Source of the DNA: Peribacillus acanthi
Lineage (GTDB): Bacteria; Bacillota; Bacilli; Bacillales; DSM-1321
Assembly: GCF_003073175.1 (NCBI RefSeq)
Contig: NZ_QBBX01000006.1
Coordinates: 15,654-79,653, forward strand
Direction: 5' to 3'
Length of the DNA stretch: 64,000 nt
Shown here piece after piece: positions 26,021-35,807 of the stretch (the stretch's first letter is position 1; every line of letters starts with the position of its first letter). Position numbers and translations under genes: made by a program. Under the pieces are notes generated by a model. It saw only the letters and a list, made by a program, of their open reading frames with translations. It was not told where the DNA came from and ran no database searches.

Positions 26021-26749
26021 ATGAAAGATGTACTAGTTGGAAGTATTTTGTCTGCCATGTCCACCGGGCTTGGTGCAGCTATCATTTTATTCATCTCTGG
26101 CACTATCACGCATAGATGGAGAGATACCATGCTTGCATTTACAGCAGGAATTATGATGGCAGCATCATTGATGGGGCTCATTCCAGAAGCGCTTGCCCTT
26201 GGTGGCTTTATTCCATTGTGTATCGGGGTATTTCTAGGGGTAGTGACTTTAACTTTTTTAGAAAAAAACATTCCACACATTGATTTGGAACATTCAAGAC
26301 AAGGAATTGAATTCGATGAAAAAGCAATGCTTATTATTTCTGCCATTACCCTTCATAACATACCCGAAGGATTGTCAGTAGGGGTAAGCTATGCATCCGC
26401 TACAGGTGATACAGGAAACTTGATTGCCTTTGCAATCGGTCTTCAAAATGCTCCTGAAGGATTGTTAGTTGCTCTATTTCTAGTCAATCAAAAAATTAGT
26501 AAATTTAAAGCATTTGTCATCGCTACCTTGACGGGTGCAATCGAAATTGTCACTTCCTTATTAGGTTATTCATTAACTTCTTTTGTTCAAAATCTTGTAC
26601 CTTATGGACTTTCCTTTGCCGCAGGAGCTATGCTCTTTATCATTTACAAAGAATTAATACCAGAAAGTCATGGAGACGGAAACGAACGAACCTCCACTTA
26701 CTCTTTCATAATAGGATTATTGTTTATGATTTTACTATTAGGGATATAA
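26021..26749 (+). CDS. ZIP family divalent metal transporter
   Basis: A 242-residue membrane protein with about eight hydrophobic segments. It carries the two metal-site signatures of ZIP transporters: HNIPEGLSVG in helix IV and LQNAPEGLLVALFL in helix V (His usually replaced by Asn at one site). It should import zinc or a related divalent cation. A basic or acidic loop (FLEKNIPHIDLEH) lies between helices III and IV. Ribosome-binding site AAGGAG. Single gene with its own terminator. Confidence 0.9.
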   Translation: MKDVLVGSILSAMSTGLGAAIILFISGTITHRWRDTMLAFTAGIMMAASLMGLIPEALALGGFIPLCIGVFLGVVTLTFLEKNIPHIDLEHSRQGIEFDEKAMLIISAITLHNIPEGLSVGVSYASATGDTGNLIAFAIGLQNAPEGLLVALFLVNQKISKFKAFVIATLTGAIEIVTSLLGYSLTSFVQNLVPYGLSFAAGAMLFIIYKELIPESHGDGNERTSTYSFIIGLLFMILLLGI

Positions 26750-26812
26750 TTCAATATGGTCAAATGTTGATTGGACGCATTTGAAACGTCTTTAGCTAAA
26801 ATAGAAAAACAA

Positions 26813-26863
26813 AAAGGGACTGATCTAGTGGTCATGGTTTTGACACATTAAATCAGTCCCTTT
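26813..26863. terminator. Bidirectional terminator after the ZIP gene
   Basis: A 12-bp stem AAAGGGACTGAT and its complement enclose a 27-nt loop between the convergent ZIP and PilZ genes. Confidence 0.7.
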
Positions 26864-26900
26864 ATTCATCAAAATTATGTACAATCGCTTGCACAAGACG

Positions 26901-27458
26901 TTATTGTCTTTCTGCAGTATTCAGTTTTTCCAGTTGGTCCATTAATATATATCTTCTTATTGCATACTGACTCGTTTGATCCATTCCTTCAATGGTACAA
27001 CCGTAACGAATCGAGTTATGCCATGTTGTATTGTTAATGATGTTTACCGTCATTGATACTGGTTGTTCTTCTATTAAAAAGGCTAAAGAATAGCTTCCAT
27101 CTTGAAGCTCAGCTCTTGTTGTAAAGGCAATCCCCTTCATGCTGATATCTAGGACCTCTGCTTCCCAGGAGTTTAACCTACTCGTCAATTTTGCACTTAC
27201 TTTGATTTGACTTCTTACCGCTCTTCGCCTCTTATTATCAAGCAAATCCTCAGATAAGGATAAATATAAATATAAATTGTAGCCTTGCTTTTTTATTAAT
27301 TTTGCTTCTATTCTCTTTTGGTCAATTAAGAAAGTAATTGTTTCACCTGTCTCAAATAATTCAGGTTTTTTAACGATCACATTCATTAGCTCTCCTTCGA
27401 TAAAAAAAAGAGCCGTGGGTATAACTTTTTCATTTGTTATAATCCATATTTCTTCCAT
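26901..27458 (-). CDS. PilZ domain protein, YcgR/MotI-like layout
   Basis: A 185-residue protein with an N-terminal beta domain (about 1-85, flagellar-brake-like) and a C-terminal PilZ domain. RRRAVR is the arginine box and LDISMKGIAF the D/NxSxxG motif, so cyclic-di-GMP binding is likely. B. subtilis YpfA/MotI has this architecture, but identity is not claimed. ATG 27458 is preferred: a perfect TATAAT lies upstream (27498-27493), inside the longer frame, which would also overlap spo0E. Confidence 0.75.
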   Translation of the reverse strand: MEEIWIITNEKVIPTALFFIEGELMNVIVKKPELFETGETITFLIDQKRIEAKLIKKQGYNLYLYLSLSEDLLDNKRRRAVRSQIKVSAKLTSRLNSWEAEVLDISMKGIAFTTRAELQDGSYSLAFLIEEQPVSMTVNIINNTTWHNSIRYGCTIEGMDQTSQYAIRRYILMDQLEKLNTAERQ

Positions 27459-27492
27459 TTGATATACCAGCCTTTTTCCATAACTGGGTATC

Positions 27493-27522
27493 ATTATATC
27501 AAAGAAACTTACATTGATTGAA
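27493..27522 (-). promoter_or_regulatory. Promoter of the PilZ gene inside spo0E's 3' end
   Basis: TTCAAT (27522-27517), 18-bp spacer, consensus TATAAT (27498-27493), both on the minus strand. The -35 hexamer lies within the last codons of spo0E. Confidence 0.5.
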
Positions 27523-27763
27523 CCTCTAACCCAAAAAAAGATTTTTTTAGGATGATGGTCATCTTTTTTAAGCAAATCCTAATTTCTCGATCTTCCTGTT
27601 TTTCCTGAGTTCGCACCTGGTATTCGTTAAGAAGCTTGTCCAATTCTTGGCTGAAAGAAATCGTTTTCTCATCTGTATACCCGAATTCATTCGCATGTGT
27701 AATCATTCGATACCGCAATTTTTGAATCTCCAATTCCATCATTTCAATGGATTTTTCGCTCAT
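27509..27763 (-). CDS. spo0E: Spo0E family aspartyl-phosphate phosphatase
   Basis: An 84-residue protein of the Spo0E family, which dephosphorylates Spo0A~P and restrains sporulation. The signature SQELDKLLNEYQ and the preceding helix EIQKLRYRMITHA form the two-helix domain. The C-terminal tail (about 50-84) is long, as in Spo0E, whose tail tunes its activity. Its place near ykvA matches B. subtilis. A TTGTCGAA sequence matching the Spo0A box lies about 150 bases upstream. Confidence 0.88.
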   Translation of the reverse strand: MSEKSIEMMELEIQKLRYRMITHANEFGYTDEKTISFSQELDKLLNEYQVRTQEKQEDREIRICLKKMTIILKKSFFGLEVQSM

Positions 27764-27911
27764 GATTTTGCACGTCTTCCTCTCAAATTAAACTGTACTT
27801 TCTGTAGTTACTTTAGGATTATTACAAATATTTAACACGATGTAAACAGAATCGCAAAAGTAGACAAAAAGAACTAAAAAGCCCTAAAACACCTCCGTTT
27901 TTACACTAAAA

Positions 27912-27919
27912 TTCGACAA
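27912..27919 (-). promoter_or_regulatory. Spo0A box (0A box) candidate upstream of spo0E
   Basis: TTGTCGAA on the minus strand (27919-27912) is an exact match to the core 0A box TGNCGAA. The region 27764-28128 otherwise has no gene or RNA that I recognise. Confidence 0.4.
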
Positions 27920-28128
27920 GTTTCTTTCGATTTGTTAGGTAGATTTTGGGATTTTTTGTAATATTTAAACACAGATTTACAAGTCTTTGTTTTGGAATTT
28001 AGCTTATAAAAACATCGTTCAAAAAACTTGGATAACTTATGCCCGAGTGCTAACTATTGTCTAGTTGTATTTATACTTGTCCACTACTTCTTTGCTGCCT
28101 ATCTTCTTACATTAAATACAAAATAAAA

Positions 28129-28150
28129 CGCTATGGATTTCCCCATAGCG
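28129..28150 (-). terminator. Terminator of the cation/proton antiporter gene
   Basis: An 8-bp stem CGCTATGG/CCATAGCG with a 6-nt loop is followed on the minus strand by TTTTATTTTG, 13 bases past the stop. Confidence 0.85.
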
Positions 28151-28163
28151 GCTGTTTCTTCGA

Positions 28164-30023
28164 TTAACATCTTTCGCAAAATTCTAATTCACGTTTTAAT
28201 TCATCTACATATTCTTTCGATCCAGTAACAATCAAGCGATCATTCATTTTCATTTCCGTATCTCCATGTGGAACTAAGCTATCTTTTCCTCTAAAGATTC
28301 TTACAAAAATCACATCGCCAGTAAAAGGAAACCTTCTTATACTTAAACCTACATATTGATCATTCATCATTTTGATTTCATACAATGAAGTTTCACGATT
28401 AGATAATATATCCATTAAGCTTGGCGATTCAATAATCGCTCTCATCAATATTTTCGTAGACATTAACACCGAGAAAACCTCAATTTCCTTTTCTTTTAAC
28501 TTCTCTTCATAAAGTGATGTTTCGATTCGAACAATTACTCTTTCAATTCCTTTTTCTTTTATCGCTATGGCTAGTTTAGCATTTAATATATCGTCACCTG
28601 TAGAAACCACTACAATATCGGATTGTAAGAGAGTGGTCTTTTCTAGTGACTCTAAAGAATAGTCTTCAATCTCAACGATATCAAATACCGTATCTGCCGT
28701 TTGGAGCTCAGCTTTTTCTTGTTTGACATGATATAAAGTGGGTTCATATAAGTTGGATTTCAACTCAAGTGAAACCGGCATAGTGAACTGATTGGTACCA
28801 ACAAAAGCAACCTTGAATTTACGTTCCTTGATATCTTCTTGTGGGAATAGCTTTTTAAATACAATTGGTGTTATCACACTCGTTAAAATACCGACTAAAA
28901 TAAGTGTCCCATTCATTTCTGGAGTAATGATGGTCATTCTCTCACCAATGGTGGCCGCTGCTATTACAAGTGATAGCGTAGAGGTTAACAGAAAACCAGA
29001 TGCGATTACCGTTTTTTTATCAAACCATTTGAACAGAACTAACGTAGGGATAAGTTTGGATACTAGCAAAGCAAAGAATAATATTGGAATCAATAACAGC
29101 AACTTTGGATCACTGAATAAAGACCAAATATCCAAATTAACTCCAACCATTACAAAAAATATTGGGATTAAGAACCCATAACCAAACGAATCGAGCTTAT
29201 GGACCATCTCTTGATTAGGTGATAGTAGAGACACCAACACCCCAGCTAAAAAAGCACCTAATATATTTTCAGCACCTACCGTTTCGGATACAGCTACTAA
29301 AATGATAATTAAGGCGAAAACAGCTCTTGTACCAATCTGAACGGTTCCTTTTGACATGCCTTCAAAGAACTTTCCATTTTTAAACTTCTTTCCTATGAAG
29401 TACAAACCGACACCTGCGACAAACAGTACGAGTAATAACCATGTATTTCCTCCGTTTTTATCATACAGAGAAACGAATACGGCCAATAATATCATAGTCA
29501 CTAAATCAGCAATTACAGCAACCAAAAGAATGATCTGGCCAATATTTGTCTTTGTTAAATGTGCTTCCTTTAGGGTAGGAAGTACAACGCCTAATGAGAT
29601 GGTAGAAATGATAAGGGTCATCAAGAATGCATTTTCGATAAATTTTAAGTAAACGAATAAATAGGATAAACCCAATGATAATAGAAAGATACCGACAAAT
29701 ATTATACTTGCAACTATAAAAGTATTAGGTTGTGATTCTCCTTCTGATTGTTTTTCCTTATCATTCTTCCTACTAAAGGTTGTAAAATCAATCTCTAGCC
29801 CACTTAGAAACATTAAAAATATGAAACCAAGAGTGGATAATGTACCTAACCACACATCATCATGAACGATATTCAGTCCACTTTTACCAATCATTAATCC
29901 CATTAATATTTCCGCAACTACCACAGGTATAAAATTTAGCTTAAGTCGATGCATGAGTATTGGTGTTAAAAATGCAACAGTCATTACTATCACTAAGGAT
30001 GTTACAGAAGCATGATGATCCAT
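28164..30023 (-). CDS. CPA2 family monovalent cation:proton antiporter with RCK domains
   Basis: A 619-residue antiporter or K+ efflux protein: a 12-to-13-TM Na+/H+ exchanger domain (about 1-390) with helix signatures such as FLMFLSGLEIDF and ILGAFLAGVLVS. TrkA-N (about 400-510) and TrkA-C (about 535-615) cytoplasmic domains sense nucleotides or ions and gate transport. It probably exports K+ or Na+ in exchange for protons (Kef/GerN/YhaU-like). Single gene with its own terminator. Confidence 0.9.
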   Translation of the reverse strand: MDHHASVTSLVIVMTVAFLTPILMHRLKLNFIPVVVAEILMGLMIGKSGLNIVHDDVWLGTLSTLGFIFLMFLSGLEIDFTTFSRKNDKEKQSEGESQPNTFIVASIIFVGIFLLSLGLSYLFVYLKFIENAFLMTLIISTISLGVVLPTLKEAHLTKTNIGQIILLVAVIADLVTMILLAVFVSLYDKNGGNTWLLLVLFVAGVGLYFIGKKFKNGKFFEGMSKGTVQIGTRAVFALIIILVAVSETVGAENILGAFLAGVLVSLLSPNQEMVHKLDSFGYGFLIPIFFVMVGVNLDIWSLFSDPKLLLLIPILFFALLVSKLIPTLVLFKWFDKKTVIASGFLLTSTLSLVIAAATIGERMTIITPEMNGTLILVGILTSVITPIVFKKLFPQEDIKERKFKVAFVGTNQFTMPVSLELKSNLYEPTLYHVKQEKAELQTADTVFDIVEIEDYSLESLEKTTLLQSDIVVVSTGDDILNAKLAIAIKEKGIERVIVRIETSLYEEKLKEKEIEVFSVLMSTKILMRAIIESPSLMDILSNRETSLYEIKMMNDQYVGLSIRRFPFTGDVIFVRIFRGKDSLVPHGDTEMKMNDRLIVTGSKEYVDELKRELEFCERC

Positions 30024-30111
30024 CTTATCCCCCTTATGGTCAATGGGTGTTATTCATGAAATAAAGAAATCTTATAATTTATAGCCTACTCAATAGCTCC
30101 AGTCATAATAC

Positions 30112-32250
30112 CTAACTATTCACTCCGATTCTCCATTTGCCTAATACAAGTTTAATCGTACTGTATGAAATATAGTCCGGAACTTCTTCTTTAATAGGTT
30201 TTAACTTATCACTCCCAACTTTCTGAACCGCTGCTTGAATAATTTTTTCTGTATCGTCTGAGACAAGGCGATTCCAATCCACTTCATAACCTTCTTCAAT
30301 ACATCGGAGCAGATGGCTCCCAACTGTGTCTTCTGTGATTTCACGTAGATGAGCAATTTCTGTAGTTCCCATTCCCGATTGGAACATTTTATAGCTTTCT
30401 AAGTGTGAATCTTTTGGTGTTTTAGCCTTTGGTTTGATTATTGGCTCTTCATCTACTTCCCGGCGAACTCTATCGGGATTCGTTTCACAAAAATCTCGTA
30501 TCTCACCGATAAATGTTTCACCGTACTTTTGCATTTTCTGTTCCCCGACGCCTTTAATTCTTAAAAATTCATCTAAAGTAAAGGGTAGCTTGCTGCACAT
30601 ATCACGCAGTGTAACGTCTGAAAAGATGACAAATGGTGGTACATTTTCCTGCGATGCGATGGATTTCCGAAGTTCTCTCAAATGATTGAATAGTTCATCA
30701 TCCTGTACAACTTTTCTAGTTAGCATTCTTGTTTTACGTAAAACACTCTTTTTCCCTAACAGAACTTCCTTTCCCGAATTGGTAACAAATAAAGTGGGAA
30801 ATTGACCTGTTGTTACTCCTATATATAATTCCGAAGTTAAGAACTCTATGAATTCATTTACTTCCTGTACGGACCTATCCTTCATCATTCCATAAGTAGT
30901 TAAAGTTTGATAATTGCTTTCCATCAGTTTCTTATTTTTAGATGCAGTTAATACCTGTGCTACCATCGTCTTGCCAAATTTTTCGCCCATGCGAATTAAA
31001 CAAGAAAGGACGATTTGTGCATCCCTTGTAACATCAGTAAGCTCACGGGTATCCGTACAATTGCTACATTTTCCACAATCAATCGGATTATTTTCGCCAA
31101 AGTAACGTAGAATGAAGGACTGAAGGCAACTTTCTGTATGGCAGTAATCCATCATCTGCCTTAATTTCTCTAACTGTTGAACGAGCCGTTCTCGATCGAA
31201 TGTAGTTTGCTCAATTAAAAAACGTTGAATTTGTACATCCTGTGGAGAATAAAGAAGCAAACATTCACTCGGCTCCCCATCACGGCCTGCCCTACCCGCT
31301 TCTTGATAATAGCTTTCCATATCCTTTGGCATTTGATAATGGATTACGTATCTTATATTAGACTTGTTGATTCCCATACCAAATGCTGAAGTTGCAACAA
31401 TGATGCTTAGTCGATCTTGGAGGAAATCCTCTTGTTCAATGCTCCGATCCTCATCATTCATTCCGGCATGGTATCGTCCAACCTTTAAGCCTTTTTTCCG
31501 AAGATGTGCTGATATTCGATCTACTTCTTTTCGAGTTGAAGCATAGATGATTCCAGATTCACTGATATTTTTCTCTATGTACCTTTCGAGATAGGCCATC
31601 TTGTCCTCTCCTTTTACAAGGTGGAACGATAGATTATCTCGACTAAAGCCAGTTAGAACTACATTTTTTTCATCTATCTGTAATAATCGACAAATATCCT
31701 CTTTTACGATAGGTGTAGCAGTTGCTGTCAGGGCGAGTACAATGGGTTCTCCATTCAATCTCTTAATCATCTCATTAATATGCATATAGCTAGGTCTGAA
31801 ATCATGACCCCATTGTGATATACAATGAGCTTCATCCACAGCAACAAGAGGAATTTTAAGCTTCTCTATTTCTTTAATAAAATCAAAGGATTGCAATCTT
31901 TCAGGAGCAATATACAAAAGCTTATATCTACCTTGCTTTGTAAGCTCTAGCCTCTCATTTATGTCTTGACTGGATAATGAACTATTAATATACGATGCCG
32001 GAATTCCGTTCATATTCAATGCATCCACTTGGTCTTTCATTAGAGAAATCAATGGTGAAATAACTAGAGTTGTCCCTTCTAGCAAAAGAGCAGGTATTTG
32101 ATAACAAATGGATTTCCCTCCGCCCGTTGGCATGATGCAAACTGAGGATTGCTTTTTCTCTAAGACATTTACGATGGCTTCTTCCTGACCCTTTCGAAAC
32201 TTTGAATATCCGAAAAACTTTTGTAAGTATTCCTCTGCTAGTTTTAACAA
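30112..32250 (-). CDS. recQ: ATP-dependent DNA helicase RecQ
   Basis: A 712-residue 3'-5' DNA helicase of recombination and replication repair. Motifs: Walker A PTGGGKSICYQ, DEAH box in VDEAHCISQWGHDFRPSY, and QEAGRAGRDG (motif VI). A four-Cys zinc region (CLQSF...CGKCSNC, about 375-400) follows, then an HRDC domain (about 520-600, LDEFLRIKGVGEQKMQKYG) and a C-terminal helix-turn-helix tail. TTG 32250 is chosen: GGAGGAG lies 7 bases upstream; a TTG six codons earlier overlaps that site itself. Confidence 0.95.
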   Translation of the reverse strand: MLKLAEEYLQKFFGYSKFRKGQEEAIVNVLEKKQSSVCIMPTGGGKSICYQIPALLLEGTTLVISPLISLMKDQVDALNMNGIPASYINSSLSSQDINERLELTKQGRYKLLYIAPERLQSFDFIKEIEKLKIPLVAVDEAHCISQWGHDFRPSYMHINEMIKRLNGEPIVLALTATATPIVKEDICRLLQIDEKNVVLTGFSRDNLSFHLVKGEDKMAYLERYIEKNISESGIIYASTRKEVDRISAHLRKKGLKVGRYHAGMNDEDRSIEQEDFLQDRLSIIVATSAFGMGINKSNIRYVIHYQMPKDMESYYQEAGRAGRDGEPSECLLLYSPQDVQIQRFLIEQTTFDRERLVQQLEKLRQMMDYCHTESCLQSFILRYFGENNPIDCGKCSNCTDTRELTDVTRDAQIVLSCLIRMGEKFGKTMVAQVLTASKNKKLMESNYQTLTTYGMMKDRSVQEVNEFIEFLTSELYIGVTTGQFPTLFVTNSGKEVLLGKKSVLRKTRMLTRKVVQDDELFNHLRELRKSIASQENVPPFVIFSDVTLRDMCSKLPFTLDEFLRIKGVGEQKMQKYGETFIGEIRDFCETNPDRVRREVDEEPIIKPKAKTPKDSHLESYKMFQSGMGTTEIAHLREITEDTVGSHLLRCIEEGYEVDWNRLVSDDTEKIIQAAVQKVGSDKLKPIKEEVPDYISYSTIKLVLGKWRIGVNS

Positions 32251-32396
32251 AATTTCTCCTCCGCTCAATTTCTATTTGCTCTTATCATGACACGTCTTAT
32301 ATTGGTTTTCAAATCAGGAAAATTCAATTTTCAATAGTTTGAATGGATTTGATTAGGGTAAACTACATGAAAATAGAAAAGCCAGAGGTGATGGTT

Positions 32397-32837
32397 ATGT
32401 TAAAACGGCTTTTTTTCACAAAGCTTGCCTACTCCATGTTCAAAGATGAGGCAAAAAAATACAGTAGTAATAAAGAAGAAGCACAAGGGCTATTAACAAA
32501 GGCAGCTTTAAAGGCAGACAAAAATCAACTATCATTGAAGGGTTTTTGGTCCAAGCTCCAACTCCTTTTCCAAATGCTAAAATCTTGGACAAAAGGTGAA
32601 TACAAAGAGATTCCATATCGGACATTAGTTATGATGTTTGCTGGACTATTATACTTTGTATCACCGATTGATATCGTTCCTGACTTTTTAATGGGCCTCG
32701 GATTATTGGATGATGCAGCAGTGATTGCTTTTATCGTTAAACAAGTGGACAAGGACCTAGTTAAATTTTCAGAGTGGCACAGTAGGAACAAGAATACGAT
32801 TCACGCACCCATTTTTAGTGAAACTGTGGAAAATTAA
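32397..32837 (+). CDS. ykvA: YkvA family (DUF1232) protein
   Basis: A 146-residue protein with the DUF1232 motif YFVSPIDIVPDFLMGLGLLDD and AVIAFIVKQVD after it; two short hydrophobic stretches suggest membrane association. Function is unestablished, as for the family. ATG 32397 is chosen because AGAGGTG lies 6 bases before it. It lies between mtn genes and spo0E as in B. subtilis. Confidence 0.9.
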   Translation: MLKRLFFTKLAYSMFKDEAKKYSSNKEEAQGLLTKAALKADKNQLSLKGFWSKLQLLFQMLKSWTKGEYKEIPYRTLVMMFAGLLYFVSPIDIVPDFLMGLGLLDDAAVIAFIVKQVDKDLVKFSEWHSRNKNTIHAPIFSETVEN

Positions 32838-32980
32838 TGCAGCCTCTTGGCTGTATTTTTTTGGAATACAAATCACGACAGTACATATATTTCACCCAAC
32901 TACTTTTATAATTATTTCGATTGCAAAAATAAATAATCGGAGTATAGTAAAGATAACTTCTATGGAGATGCGGTGATTAT

Positions 32981-33877
32981 TTGTACTATTTTCTTCTATT
33001 TTTAACGAGCATGCTCTGGGCAGGAAATTTTGTGGCTGGAAAGTTTCTAGTTGGACATACAGACCATATCACATTAATTATCATAAGATGGGGGATTGCA
33101 GTCATAGTACTATTACCCTTTTTATTATGGAAAGAAAAGACTTTACGGTTCCAAAGAAAACATTTTTGGCTCTTGGTAGGGATGGGTGCAACTGGGATTG
33201 CCCTTTTTAATTTCTTTATGTTCCTTGCCCTAGAATATACTTCAGCAGATAACGTCGGACTTATTTCTACCTTAAACCCTATATCCATTGCAATTTTCAG
33301 TTTTTTTATTATGAAGGATCGGCTTTCTGCAAGACAGCTGTCAGCAATGATCGTTTCATTCTTCGGCATCCTCGTTGTCTTAACCAATGGTCATCTAAAT
33401 AGGTTACTTACACTTGAAGCGAATATTGGCGATATTTACATGTTATTAGCCGTAGTTAGTTGGGGATTGTATTCTGTACTTGGAAAAAAGGTGATGTCTG
33501 AATTGTCACCTTTAGTAACCACCTTTTGGGCTGGAGTTTTTGGGAATATTTTGGTACTTCCATTTTTATTGGATGGTGTACAATTTAGCCATATTACTGC
33601 TTCATTTTGGATTGCATCCCTCTACACAGGTATTGGCGCCACAGTTCTAGGGATGGTCTTTTGGAATATTGGTGTACAAAAAGTAGGAAGTACAAAATCA
33701 GGGATGTTCCTAAATTTCAATCCAATATTCACAGCTATTTTGGCTTACTTTTTACTTGGGGAAACTATGACGACTGGCCAAATTATAGGTGCGTTCGTTG
33801 TAATCGTTGGGGTTTATTTTTTCACTACGAAACGTGCATATTCATTTGCCAAACTAGCACCAAAAAAGGCATCATAA
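32981..33877 (+). CDS. EamA/DMT family transporter
   Basis: A 298-residue protein with ten predicted transmembrane helices in two repeats of the EamA (DUF6) fold. The first begins LFLTSMLWAGNFVAGKFLVG, the second DIYMLLAVVSWGLYSVLGKK. These are drug/metabolite exporters; substrate unknown. The start is a TTG at 32981 behind GCGGTGAT. It lies between ykvA and mtnD, where B. subtilis has none. Confidence 0.88.
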   Translation: MYYFLLFLTSMLWAGNFVAGKFLVGHTDHITLIIIRWGIAVIVLLPFLLWKEKTLRFQRKHFWLLVGMGATGIALFNFFMFLALEYTSADNVGLISTLNPISIAIFSFFIMKDRLSARQLSAMIVSFFGILVVLTNGHLNRLLTLEANIGDIYMLLAVVSWGLYSVLGKKVMSELSPLVTTFWAGVFGNILVLPFLLDGVQFSHITASFWIASLYTGIGATVLGMVFWNIGVQKVGSTKSGMFLNFNPIFTAILAYFLLGETMTTGQIIGAFVVIVGVYFFTTKRAYSFAKLAPKKAS

Positions 33878-33889
33878 TTGGTATATAGA

Positions 33890-33924
33890 AAAGAGGATGA
33901 CCATTTTAATTGGCCATCCTCTTT
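33890..33924. terminator. Terminator between the DMT transporter and mtnD
   Basis: A 10-bp stem AAAGAGGATG/CATCCTCTTT with an inner CCA/TGG pair lies between convergent genes. Confidence 0.75.
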
Positions 33925-33934
33925 CATTAAATCC

Positions 33935-34468
33935 TTAAGCTTCCACTTCATCTTTATCGTAAATCGGAACCCATCCTTCCGTCGTTACGAAAATACGAAC
34001 TGCTACCACTTTCCGATCTGCTTCCAATTCAAAGTAATGACGAACGTTCACAGGAACAGATATTAAATCACCAGGTGTCAAGTGGACATCAAACCACTCT
34101 CCGTTTTCTCCTTCGATTGCAAAAATTCCATGGCCACTAACAATGAATCGAACTTCGTCATCAGTATGATGGTGTTCACGCTTGAAATTCTCTAAAAGTT
34201 GGTCAAGGTTTGGTGTTAAATCTGAGAGTGACACGATGTCTTGGGCATGATATCCACGGCGTGCGGACAAATCTGCAATTTCCTCTTTAAACACATCTAG
34301 AATTTCACTTTTCTCTTCATCAATCAAATTAAACTTATCTTGCAATCTTTCTGGGAGCTTGGAAATATTCCATTGTTCATATATGACGCCTGCACCGTTT
34401 AAAAACTCTAAAACCTCTTGTTGTTCTCTGATTTCAATAGCTCCATTATGAAAAGTTACATAAGCCAT
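33935..34468 (-). CDS. mtnD: Acireductone dioxygenase
   Basis: A 177-residue cupin that opens the acireductone ring to give 2-keto-4-methylthiobutyrate (KMTB) and formate (Fe form) in methionine salvage. The metal site is the typical HHHTDDEVRF followed by a late His in VNVRHYFE. It is the last gene of the mtnW-mtnX-mtnB-mtnD operon, 29 bases after mtnB. Confidence 0.95.
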   Translation of the reverse strand: MAYVTFHNGAIEIREQQEVLEFLNGAGVIYEQWNISKLPERLQDKFNLIDEEKSEILDVFKEEIADLSARRGYHAQDIVSLSDLTPNLDQLLENFKREHHHTDDEVRFIVSGHGIFAIEGENGEWFDVHLTPGDLISVPVNVRHYFELEADRKVVAVRIFVTTEGWVPIYDKDEVEA

Positions 34469-34497
34469 GCTTACTTCCTCCTAAAATTTGATTTCTT

Positions 34498-35151
34498 TTA
34501 TACACTTAGACGGTAACTACTTGGTTTTGAATTTAATAATGCTTTTGTTTGATAGAGTACTAATTCGTAGCGGAATAAGAACTCACATGCTTCTAACACC
34601 TTTTTTGCTTCAAAACCATTACGCCCCCATGCTGTAATTCCATGGTTTCGGATTAAGACCGCACCTTGATCACCATTAATATTTTCACTAAATTCTTCTG
34701 CCAATGCTGGAATGTGTGCATGATTTGGAATGATGGGGATTTCCAATGTAGCATCCTCTTCCCACTTTCCGAAGGCTTTGATCAATTCTTGCTGTTTGAA
34801 TACAATCTTTCCTTGCTCCGCAAACACTTCAGATATGACATTGTTCTCAACCGTATGAACATGTAAGCAGCATCCTGCGTTTGTTTTTGAATATAAATGT
34901 GCATGCAACAAAGTTTCGGCTGATGGCTTTAAATGAGTATCCTCCAAAGGTTTACCTGAACCGTCAACAAGTAAGAAATCTTCGTTCGTTCTTTTTCGCT
35001 TATCCTTTCCACTTGCAGTTACAAGAAATGATACTGGTAAATCACCTACTCTAATGGAGAGATTGCCACTCGTTCCGAAAAACCAATCTCTACCTGAAAG
35101 TTCATCTTTGATATCCGCTAACTCATCCCATTGTTTTTGATAGTTATTCAT
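34498..35151 (-). CDS. mtnB: Methylthioribulose-1-phosphate dehydratase
   Basis: A 217-residue aldolase II-fold enzyme that dehydrates methylthioribulose-1-phosphate. Zinc ligands: [17 protein letters not shown] and a later IRNHG. ATG 35151 is used: it overlaps the mtnX stop (ATGA) and follows GGAGGTGA. A longer reading upstream is therefore not needed. Part of the SAM-riboswitch-controlled mtnWXBD operon. Confidence 0.93.
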   Translation of the reverse strand: MNNYQKQWDELADIKDELSGRDWFFGTSGNLSIRVGDLPVSFLVTASGKDKRKRTNEDFLLVDGSGKPLEDTHLKPSAETLLHAHLYSKTNAGCCLHVHTVENNVISEVFAEQGKIVFKQQELIKAFGKWEEDATLEIPIIPNHAHIPALAEEFSENINGDQGAVLIRNHGITAWGRNGFEAKKVLEACEFLFRYELVLYQTKALLNSKPSSYRLSV

Positions 35152-35807
35152 ACTCTCACCTCCAACTTTTTTTTGATAATATTTATACAATCATGGAAGG
35201 TTTCAAATGATTGATATTTAATCCCATCCTTTTCACAAAGATCTATTAAAAAATCTCTAGCTAGCACTAAATCTGCCATCTTGGCTGCTTCTAAATCCGT
35301 GATAGAATCACCGATGACGATTTTGAAATCACCATCATGTGCCAGTTTTCTTATTACAGTTGGCTTACAACAGCCGCAGTCGTTGGAACATTCTTTATCA
35401 CAACTGTAAGGCCAAAGTATCTGGATATGTTCACTACTAAAATCTGCACTGTTACAGAAAAGCTCCTCATGATTGACGATTCCATTAATCATTGGTTCTA
35501 CGAAAAAGTCAATCCCTCCGCTAACAACATAGAAAGGAATTCCTTGTTGTTTTGTATAATCCACGAAATCTTCAAACCCTTTACGTAATTCAGCATTTTC
35601 AACGACAAACTCAATGATTTGTTCACGCAACCCGCTATCTATTTGAGCAAACATCCTTCCAACGCCTTCACGTATTGATATCTCTTTATTTAACACTGCA
35701 TCCTTGATAGGAGCAGTAACTTCATCGGCAAATTGCTTCATTATTGCTACGATGTTATCACTTTTCGTGATGGTACCATCGAAGTCACAAAAGATGATTG
35801 GTCTCAT
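35148..35807 (-). CDS. mtnX: 2-hydroxy-3-keto-5-methylthiopentenyl-1-phosphate phosphatase
   Basis: A 219-residue HAD-superfamily phosphatase acting after MtnW. The nucleophile motif DFDGTIT is at the N-terminus, [13 protein letters not shown] in the middle, and [14 protein letters not shown] at the end. ATG 35807 overlaps the mtnW stop as ATGA, which decides the start against an in-frame ATG eight codons upstream. Confidence 0.93.
   Translation of the reverse strand: MRPIIFCDFDGTITKSDNIVAIMKQFADEVTAPIKDAVLNKEISIREGVGRMFAQIDSGLREQIIEFVVENAELRKGFEDFVDYTKQQGIPFYVVSGGIDFFVEPMINGIVNHEELFCNSADFSSEHIQILWPYSCDKECSNDCGCCKPTVIRKLAHDGDFKIVIGDSITDLEAAKMADLVLARDFLIDLCEKDGIKYQSFETFHDCINIIKKKLEVRV

Noticed and set aside
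28792-29181. 129-codon plus-strand frame inside the antiporter gene (and 29356-29652)
   Set aside because: Antisense shadow of a hydrophobic transporter gene without translation signals.
33607-33888. 93-codon plus-strand frame inside the DMT transporter
   Set aside because: Out-of-frame shadow of a well supported transporter gene.
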